Assembly (NCBI GenBank): GCA_042091495.1
Contig: JBELHJ010000022.1
Coordinates: forward strand, 1 to 38,937
Direction: 5' to 3'
Length of the DNA stretch: 38,937 nucleotides
From: JBELHJ01 sp042091495
GTDB taxonomy: Bacteria; Bacteroidota; Bacteroidia; Flavobacteriales; Flavobacteriaceae
In this document: in pieces, positions 33,828 to 38,937 of the stretch
Position numbering within the stretch: the first letter of the stretch is position 1
Layout: the number at the start of each line of letters is the position of its first letter
Translations under genes and position numbers: made by a program
The notes under the pieces: generated by a model
What the model was told of the DNA's origin: nothing
What the model saw: only the letters and a program-made list of their open reading frames with translations
Databases searched by the model: none

Positions 33828-34142
33828 ATGGCAGATTTATCACAAGACGCATGGCGTTCACAATATGAAGCAGATCACAATGCAGTTCTTTTAGATGTTA
33901 GAACCCAAGATGAAGTAGATGAAGGTGCAATACCTGGAGCTATTCATATTGATATTTTTAAAGGACAAGGATTTATTGATGAGGTGTCAGAGCTAGATGT
34001 TTCAAAATCATATTACATTTATTGCCGTTCAGGAAATAGAAGTAATCAAGCTTGTGCCGTTATGCAACAATTAGGATTTGAAAAAACATACAACCTTTTA
34101 GGTGGATTTACTGAATGGGAGGGAGAGGTTGTATCTAAATAA
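33828..34142 (+). CDS. Rhodanese-like domain protein (cytoplasmic)
   Basis: This 104-residue single rhodanese domain has the active-site loop CRSGNRS with catalytic Cys66, the DVR motif at 23-25 and LLGGFTEWEG near the end. No signal peptide is present, so it acts in the cytoplasm, probably carrying persulfide sulfur. A possible -7 element TATTTTAG precedes it by about 20 bases. The next gene, 8 bases downstream, encodes a lipoprotein rhodanese. Confidence 0.93.
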   Translation: MADLSQDAWRSQYEADHNAVLLDVRTQDEVDEGAIPGAIHIDIFKGQGFIDEVSELDVSKSYYIYCRSGNRSNQACAVMQQLGFEKTYNLLGGFTEWEGEVVSK

Positions 34143-34150
34143 AATTTAGC

Positions 34151-34555
34151 ATGCACAAAAACGTAGTACATTTATTTTTAATTGGTATAATCATTTCATT
34201 CAGTAGCTGTGTGAAAAAGACCGATTCCATCTCAGTTCAACTTATCTCATCAGATGAAGCCAATACGCTTTTAGCAATTGAAGAGGTACAACTTGTTGAT
34301 GTTAGATCGGCTGCTGAATTTTCTAAAGGACACATTCCAAACTCTCAAAATATAGATGTATTATCACCTTCTTTTGATAATGATATCAAACTATTAGATA
34401 AAAGTATGCCCGTTATGGTCTATTGCAAATCTGGAAATCGAAGTGCTAAATGTTCAAAAAAACTACAAGCAGCAGGATTTGTCAAAATATATGATCTGGA
34501 AGGAGGTATTTCCAAATGGAAACACCAGGGCTACGACATAAAAGTAAAATCTTAA
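34151..34555 (+). CDS. Rhodanese-like lipoprotein
   Basis: This 134-residue protein has a lipoprotein signal (HKNVVHLFLIGIIISFSSC, lipid Cys20) and a rhodanese domain with active loop CKSGNRS, catalytic Cys92 and another Cys at 101. It is thus anchored in the envelope, unlike its cytoplasmic neighbour, and the two may handle sulfur on opposite sides of the membrane. A strong terminator follows. Confidence 0.93.
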   Translation: MHKNVVHLFLIGIIISFSSCVKKTDSISVQLISSDEANTLLAIEEVQLVDVRSAAEFSKGHIPNSQNIDVLSPSFDNDIKLLDKSMPVMVYCKSGNRSAKCSKKLQAAGFVKIYDLEGGISKWKHQGYDIKVKS

Positions 34556-34561
34556 ATTATT

Positions 34562-34593
34562 AAAAAACGACCGGTATTTTCCGGTCGTTTTTT
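34562..34593. terminator. Intrinsic terminator after the rhodanese pair
   Basis: ACGACCGG-TATTTT-CCGGTCGT is a perfect 8-bp stem, extended by flanking A6/T6, with a T-run on both strands. It ends the thiol/rhodanese transcript before dsbD. Confidence 0.93.
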
Positions 34594-34642
34594 GTTAACA
34601 ACATTTTATTACTTCATATTTATATATATTGTTAACAAAACT

Positions 34643-34650
34643 TACATTTG
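34643..34650 (+). promoter_or_regulatory. -7 promoter element of dsbD
   Basis: TACATTTG matches TAnnTTTG and ends 19 bases before the dsbD ATG, directly downstream of the terminator at 34562-34593. dsbD is therefore a separate transcript. Confidence 0.6.
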
Positions 34651-34669
34651 TGATTGTTAAATAACAATC

Positions 34670-36622
34670 ATGAAGAGAACAGCGTCCCTATTAGCCCTAC
34701 TGTTGTTAATTTTTCAATGGGGGTTTTCTCAAATCCTTGAACCAGTTGAATGGTCTACTTCAGTTGAGAAAATTTCAGATGACACATACATATTAGTTTC
34801 TAAAACCAATATTGAGAAAGGTTGGCATCTCTATGCACAAGATGTACCAGAGGATGGCCCAATTCCAACAACCTTTTCATATAATTTAGATGAAGAGGTA
34901 GTGCTATTAGGACTAACTAAAGAACTTGAGGGCCATATAGTAGATGATCCTGTTTTCCTAATGAAGATTAAATATTTTGAGGAGTATGCCGAGTTTAGAC
35001 AGGCTATAAAAGTATCAAACAATAGGCTTAGTTCAGTTCTTGGAGAGGTAGAATTTATGGTATGTGACGATACACGATGTTTACCGCCTTCCTATATAGA
35101 CTTAGAATTCAATCTAAACGAAGCTATTCTTATTGATGCAAAGGTAGACGCTTTAGATGAAAATTTAAGCACAAACGTTTCGGTTAAAAAGCAAAATGAT
35201 AAAAAAGGGTTGTGGTCAATTTTTATTGTTGCTTTTCTTTCAGGATTTGCAGCGCTTCTAACACCATGTGTGTTTCCAATGATTCCAATGACCGTTAGTT
35301 TTTTTACAAAGCAAAGTAAATCAAAAGCATTAGGTATTAGGAACGCTATAATTTATGGTATTTCTATTGTTATTATCTATGTGCTTTTAGGTTCCATGGT
35401 AACCGCCATATTTGGAGCAGATGTTCTTAACGCATTAGCAACTAACGTTTGGTTTAATGTGGTTTTCTTTGTGCTCTTATTAGTTTTCGCATTTTCATTT
35501 TTAGGGGCTTTTGAGATCGTTTTACCAAACTCATGGGCTAATAAAGTTGATCGTCAAGCAGACCGTGGGGGACTCATTGGTATTTTTTTCATGGCTCTTG
35601 CTTTAGCTATAGTTTCCTTTTCATGTACAGGTCCTATTGTTGGCACTTTACTTGTTGAGTCTGCTTCAAAGGGAGGAATTGCTCCTATTGTTGGCATGCT
35701 TGGTTTTTCTCTAGCTATTGCACTTCCATTTGCTTTATTTGCAGCATTTCCAGGATGGTTAAATTCATTGCCTAAATCTGGCGGATGGCTTAATACGGTT
35801 AAAGTTGTTCTTGGTTTCCTTGAATTGGCCCTGGCCTTTAAATTTTTATCTAATGCAGATTTGGTACTTCAATTACATTGGTTAGAACGTGAACTATTTA
35901 TTGCTATTTGGATAGCCATATTTGGTGTAATGGCATTATACCTCCTAGGGAAAATTCAGTTACCTCATGATGGTCGATCTGGTCCAATTTCTGTAGGACG
36001 CTTGTGTTTGGGATTAGTAGCATTAGCTTTTACTATTTATATGATTCCAGGCTTATGGGGAGCGCCTTTAGACCTCATCAGTGCCTTTCCTCCGCCACAA
36101 TCTTATAGTGAATCACCATATGGTGTTGGGAATTCTCAGTCTTCAGGGGCATCTGTTTTACATGAGGATCTTCCTGATGGTGGACATCTTTTAGCACCAC
36201 ATCAAATTTTAGCCTTTAATGATTATGATAAAGGGTTGTCTTATGCAAAGTCTGTTGGTAAACCTGTATTAATTGATTTTACTGGCTGGGCTTGTGTTAA
36301 TTGTCGTAAAATGGAACAAAATGTTTGGGTAGAACCTCAGGTTTTAGATATTCTCAAAAATAAAGTAGTCCTTATTTCATTGTATGTCGATGATAAGCGC
36401 GCATTGGATCAACCCATACCATCAGCATTAAAGCCAGGTAAACAATTAAAGTACATAGGTCAAAAGTGGAGTGAACTTCAAACGTTACGCTACAAAACAA
36501 ATACACAGCCTTACTATGTCATTATGGATCATGATGAACAAACTCTTATTGAACCTGTGGGCTACACCCCAGATGTTGATACTTATTTTAAGTGGATGAC
36601 TCAAGGAATTTCAAAATTTTAA
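34670..36622 (+). CDS. dsbD: Thiol:disulfide interchange protein DsbD
   Basis: DsbD carries electrons from cytoplasmic thioredoxin across the inner membrane to periplasmic thiol proteins. The 650-residue protein has a signal peptide and an N-terminal DsbD-alpha-like domain (about 20-150, with CDDTRC). The central membrane domain has about eight helices with the Cys motifs LTPCVFPMIP and FSCTGPIVG, and a C-terminal thioredoxin domain carries WACVNC (Cys542, Cys545). The two secreted thioredoxin-like proteins encoded upstream are natural electron acceptors. Confidence 0.95.
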   Translation: MKRTASLLALLLLIFQWGFSQILEPVEWSTSVEKISDDTYILVSKTNIEKGWHLYAQDVPEDGPIPTTFSYNLDEEVVLLGLTKELEGHIVDDPVFLMKIKYFEEYAEFRQAIKVSNNRLSSVLGEVEFMVCDDTRCLPPSYIDLEFNLNEAILIDAKVDALDENLSTNVSVKKQNDKKGLWSIFIVAFLSGFAALLTPCVFPMIPMTVSFFTKQSKSKALGIRNAIIYGISIVIIYVLLGSMVTAIFGADVLNALATNVWFNVVFFVLLLVFAFSFLGAFEIVLPNSWANKVDRQADRGGLIGIFFMALALAIVSFSCTGPIVGTLLVESASKGGIAPIVGMLGFSLAIALPFALFAAFPGWLNSLPKSGGWLNTVKVVLGFLELALAFKFLSNADLVLQLHWLERELFIAIWIAIFGVMALYLLGKIQLPHDGRSGPISVGRLCLGLVALAFTIYMIPGLWGAPLDLISAFPPPQSYSESPYGVGNSQSSGASVLHEDLPDGGHLLAPHQILAFNDYDKGLSYAKSVGKPVLIDFTGWACVNCRKMEQNVWVEPQVLDILKNKVVLISLYVDDKRALDQPIPSALKPGKQLKYIGQKWSELQTLRYKTNTQPYYVIMDHDEQTLIEPVGYTPDVDTYFKWMTQGISKF

Positions 36623-36684
36623 ACAAACTTAAGCTAAACCTTTCTACTTTTAGATTAGTTTTTTTTTGATTAAGTTTAAGAAGC

Positions 36685-36707
36685 AAAAACATCCGATGAA
36701 TGTTTTT
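36685..36707. terminator. Probable terminator after dsbD
   Basis: AAAAACAT-CCGATGA-ATGTTTTT forms an 8-bp AT-rich stem with a T5 end, about 65 bases after the dsbD stop. The stem is weak because it has only one G-C pair. Confidence 0.45.
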
Positions 36708-36809
36708 ATTTATCAATTTTTATTGTTTTTGTAGTGGTAAAACGCTTGTTAATAATTCATTAAATATTTGATAATCAATATTTATATTCAGAATTTTAAT
36801 AAAAATAAT

Positions 36810-36817
36810 TATGTTTG
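36810..36817 (+). promoter_or_regulatory. -7 promoter element of the gapN-like gene
   Basis: TATGTTTG matches TAnnTTTG, 37 bases before the ATG at 36855. No clear -33 TTG is seen. Confidence 0.5.
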
Positions 36818-36854
36818 CCACTTGATTAAAAATAACTAATTAACAACTATCAAC

Positions 36855-38441
36855 ATGCACAATATTCCTGAGAATATGCAAGTCACGCCTATTCACCACG
36901 CATCTTATTTATGTGATGGTGCTATAGAGCCCTGGTCAGGTAAGACGGCCGAGGTTTTTTCCAACATTTACACTAAAAACAACAATGGTGATTATGGTCC
37001 TACCTTGTTAGGTACTGTTCCAGACATGGATGCAGATCATGCTTTAAAAGCCCTAGATGCAGCTTATAATGCATTTAATAGAGGCCAAGGAATATGGCCA
37101 ACAATGAAGGTGAAAGACCGTATAGCGTGTTTAGAGGAATTTGTTGAAAAAATGAAACCTAAGCGTGAAGAGGTGGTTAGATTACTAATGTGGGAGATTG
37201 GAAAAAATCAACCAGACTCTTACAAAGAGTTTGACAGAACCGTAGACTATATATCAAATACCATTGATGCCTACAAAGCCTTGGATAGGAAGAGTGCTAA
37301 GTTTCAAAAGGAATCTGGAATTTATGCACACATTAGAAGAAGCCCTTTGGGAGTAGTCCTATGTTTAGGACCTTATAATTACCCTTTGAATGAAACCTTT
37401 TGCTTACTAATACCAGCTTTGATTATGGGTAATACAGCTATTTTTAAACCAGCTAAGTTAGGGGTGCTTCTTATTACTCCTCTGTTAGAAGCTTTCAAAG
37501 AGAGTTTTCCTCCAGGTGTAGTAAACATAGTTTTTGGTAGAGGAAGAAATATTGCCTCTCCAATCATGCAAACAGGAAAGGTTGATGTTTTAGCGCTTAT
37601 AGGTCACAGTAGTTCTGCGGTTGCTTTACAAGACCAACATCCTAAAAAAAACAGACTGCGTTTAGTACTTGGATTAGAAGCTAATAATCCAGGTGTTATT
37701 CTTCCAGATGCAGACTTAGATCTTACAGTTAAAGAATGTATATCCGGTACCTTATCATTTAATGGACAACGTTGTACTGCATTAAAAATGCTTTTTGTTC
37801 ATGAAAGCATCGTTGACGAGTTTAATGCACGTTTTGCTAAAGCGGTTGACGCTTTACCTTACGGATTACCTTGGGAAGAAGGTGCTTTTTTAACGCCTCT
37901 ACCAGAAGTTGATAAAGCAAATTATATCAAAGGCTTAGTAGATGATGCTACAAGTAAAGGCGCCAAAATCATGAATAGCAAAGGAGGTGAAATGAGTCAT
38001 AACTATTGTTATCCTGCCATTTTATATCCTGTTAATGATAGTATGAATGTTTATCATGAAGAACAATTTGGCCCGGTAATTCCAGTAGTTCCATTTTCTA
38101 CAATAGATCAGCCGTTAGATGCTATAGCTAATTCTGAGTATGGTCAACAAGTAAGTATTTTTGGAAGAAACTCTGAAAAGCTTGGTAGATTAATAGATAT
38201 TTTAGCCAACTTGGTATGCCGCGTAAACTTAAATAGTGCTTGTCAGCGTGGCCCAGATATTTATCCGTTTACTGGTCGAAAAAATTCAGCAGTGGGTACC
38301 CTTAGTGTTTTTGATGCGCTTCGATCTTTTTCAATTCGAACATTTGTTGCCTCTAAAGACAATAATTATAACAATGCTATAATAGAAGAACTTAAAGATA
38401 CCAACCATTCTAATTTTGTTTCTACAGAATATTTATTGTAG
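36855..38441 (+). CDS. NADP-dependent aldehyde dehydrogenase, GapN-like
   Basis: This 528-residue aldehyde dehydrogenase superfamily member most resembles non-phosphorylating glyceraldehyde-3-phosphate dehydrogenase (GapN), which makes 3-phosphoglycerate and NADPH. Visible elements are PYNYPLNE with Asn175, IFKPAK for cofactor binding, the catalytic Cys307 in FNGQRCTALK and EEQFGPVIPV. The usual catalytic Glu of the ELGGKNP motif is not in place: by eye the segment reads GLEANNPG (273-280), with Gly273 at that position and Glu275 two residues later. The C-terminus is about 40 residues longer than compact family members. It stands alone with its own promoter. Substrate assignment is tentative. 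Confidence 0.82.
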   Translation: MHNIPENMQVTPIHHASYLCDGAIEPWSGKTAEVFSNIYTKNNNGDYGPTLLGTVPDMDADHALKALDAAYNAFNRGQGIWPTMKVKDRIACLEEFVEKMKPKREEVVRLLMWEIGKNQPDSYKEFDRTVDYISNTIDAYKALDRKSAKFQKESGIYAHIRRSPLGVVLCLGPYNYPLNETFCLLIPALIMGNTAIFKPAKLGVLLITPLLEAFKESFPPGVVNIVFGRGRNIASPIMQTGKVDVLALIGHSSSAVALQDQHPKKNRLRLVLGLEANNPGVILPDADLDLTVKECISGTLSFNGQRCTALKMLFVHESIVDEFNARFAKAVDALPYGLPWEEGAFLTPLPEVDKANYIKGLVDDATSKGAKIMNSKGGEMSHNYCYPAILYPVNDSMNVYHEEQFGPVIPVVPFSTIDQPLDAIANSEYGQQVSIFGRNSEKLGRLIDILANLVCRVNLNSACQRGPDIYPFTGRKNSAVGTLSVFDALRSFSIRTFVASKDNNYNNAIIEELKDTNHSNFVSTEYLL

Positions 38442-38497
38442 GTATTACAATTGCTAAGTTTTCTTTTTTTGAATCTTAAATTAAAACATTATCTTAA

Positions 38498-38842
38498 ATG
38501 TATATGATGAGGTTATTTGTAGTATTTTTTATGGTTTTAGGGTTTAGTATTTCAGGCTATAGCCAAGTGGTTTACAATGTGGAATACAGCAGTCAAGCCG
38601 ATGTTAAGGTTTATGTTGTAGAGTATCAAAGTCAGGCCGACTTATTAGTATATAAAGTGGACTACAAAAGCCAAGCTGATGGTAACAAGGGTTTATGGTT
38701 TTTCACAGAATATGCCAGTCAAGCCGAAAAAACTATTTTTTTCACAGATTATGCCTCTCAAGCCGATTTAAAAATCTTTTTTGTCGATTACCAGTCTCAA
38801 GCCGTTTGGAAATCCAGTGATAAAAAACATTTACTTTATTAA
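38498..38842 (+). CDS. Small secreted YxSQA-repeat protein, septoil-knot (DUF6150) like
   Basis: This 114-residue protein has a signal peptide (MRLFVVFFMVLGFSISGYSQ) and then six copies of [DE]YxSQA with hydrophobic strands between. The repeat tyrosines fall at residues 30, 43, 56, 72, 85 and 98, a 13-residue period with one 16-residue step where GNKG is inserted. From memory this pattern matches the small bacterial family with a 7(1) (septoil) knotted fold. The role is unknown. It is a compact all-beta exported protein and shares its direction with the next secreted gene. Confidence 0.78.
   Translation: MYMMRLFVVFFMVLGFSISGYSQVVYNVEYSSQADVKVYVVEYQSQADLLVYKVDYKSQADGNKGLWFFTEYASQAEKTIFFTDYASQADLKIFFVDYQSQAVWKSSDKKHLLY
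38567..38809 (+). repeat. Six degenerate coding repeats of 13 codons
   Basis: The unit encodes about VYxVxYxSQADLK. The DNA around each SQA (AGTCAAGCCGA / AGCCAAGCTGA / TCTCAAGCCGA) is also similar, so the array may have grown by tandem duplication. One unit is 16 codons long. Confidence 0.85.
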
Positions 38843-38855
38843 CTCTAACTAATTC

Positions 38856-38937
38856 ATGAAACATCTAATTTTTATATACTTCTTAACCTTTTGTTTTTCA
38901 GGTTGGAGCCAGTCGCGTTTTGTCATAGATTTTGATA
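38856..38937 (+). CDS. Start of a secreted protein (partial, right edge)
   Basis: An ATG 13 bases after the preceding stop opens a frame that runs off the right edge after 27 codons. It encodes a signal peptide (MKHLIFIYFLTFCFSGWSQ) followed by SRFVIDFD. Too little is present to name a family. Spacing suggests co-transcription with the YxSQA-repeat gene. Confidence 0.65.
   Translation, partial: MKHLIFIYFLTFCFSGWSQSRFVIDFD

Noticed and set aside
36625..36677. AAACTTAA ... TTAAGTTT inverted repeat after dsbD
   Set aside because: The 37-base loop and AT-rich arms make it a poor structure; the nearby 36685-36707 hairpin is the better terminator candidate.

Overview
The window is about 38.9 kb of AT-rich DNA from a draft assembly of a member of the Bacteroidota, most likely a marine-type Flavobacteriaceae. 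Four things point there. Canonical Bacteroidota -7 elements (TAnnTTTG) lie just upstream of many starts. Shine-Dalgarno sequences are generally absent. There is a type IX secretion type B C-terminal domain. The families present (propeller/Y_Y_Y/LuxR regulator, GSCFA, CHU-type modules, TPM/LemA pair, septoil-knot-like protein) are also typical. I see no tRNA, rRNA, CRISPR array, insertion sequence or prophage, and no gene-free stretch above 300 bases.

Layout. 1-5234 (minus): a large secreted protein of alternating jelly-roll-like and Ig-like modules, cut by the left edge, behind a membrane-spanning one-component regulator; this is probably a glycan-sensing pair. 5323-8111 (plus): a SPOUT rRNA/tRNA methyltransferase and the ribosome-assembly GTPases Era and Der. 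8186-10756: a C-type-lectin-like protein exported by T9SS. 10759-13908 (minus): M23 peptidase, MerR regulator, LemA and two TPM-domain proteins in one tight operon. 14033-17607 (plus): alaS and a GSCFA protein. 17597-19197 (minus): coaD and ddl. ddl is interrupted by 100 Ns whose flanks repeat the same 55 bases, so the gap is almost certainly artificial. 19301-21763 (plus): PASTA protein, RluD-type pseudouridine synthase, YaaA. 21767-24561 (minus): pirin and a vWA-domain protein.

24613-31435 (minus) is a complete trp operon, trpEGDCFBA, with mostly overlapping genes, followed by a small cystatin-like lipoprotein gene. It is preceded by a strong promoter, a 16-codon leader peptide with three consecutive Trp codons and a perfect intrinsic terminator: a ribosome-mediated attenuator. 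31468-32524 (minus) is yceI with a MarR regulator whose own promoter lies inside nested palindromes. 32653-36622 (plus) is a thiol-redox island: two thioredoxin-fold proteins, two rhodaneses, a strong terminator and DsbD. 36855-38937 holds a GapN-like aldehyde dehydrogenase, a small protein with six YxSQA repeats (septoil-knot-like) and the first 27 codons of another secreted protein.

The most distinctive items are the trp attenuator, the cystatin-like lipoprotein at the end of the trp operon, the repeat protein at the right end, and the gap that hides an intact ddl.
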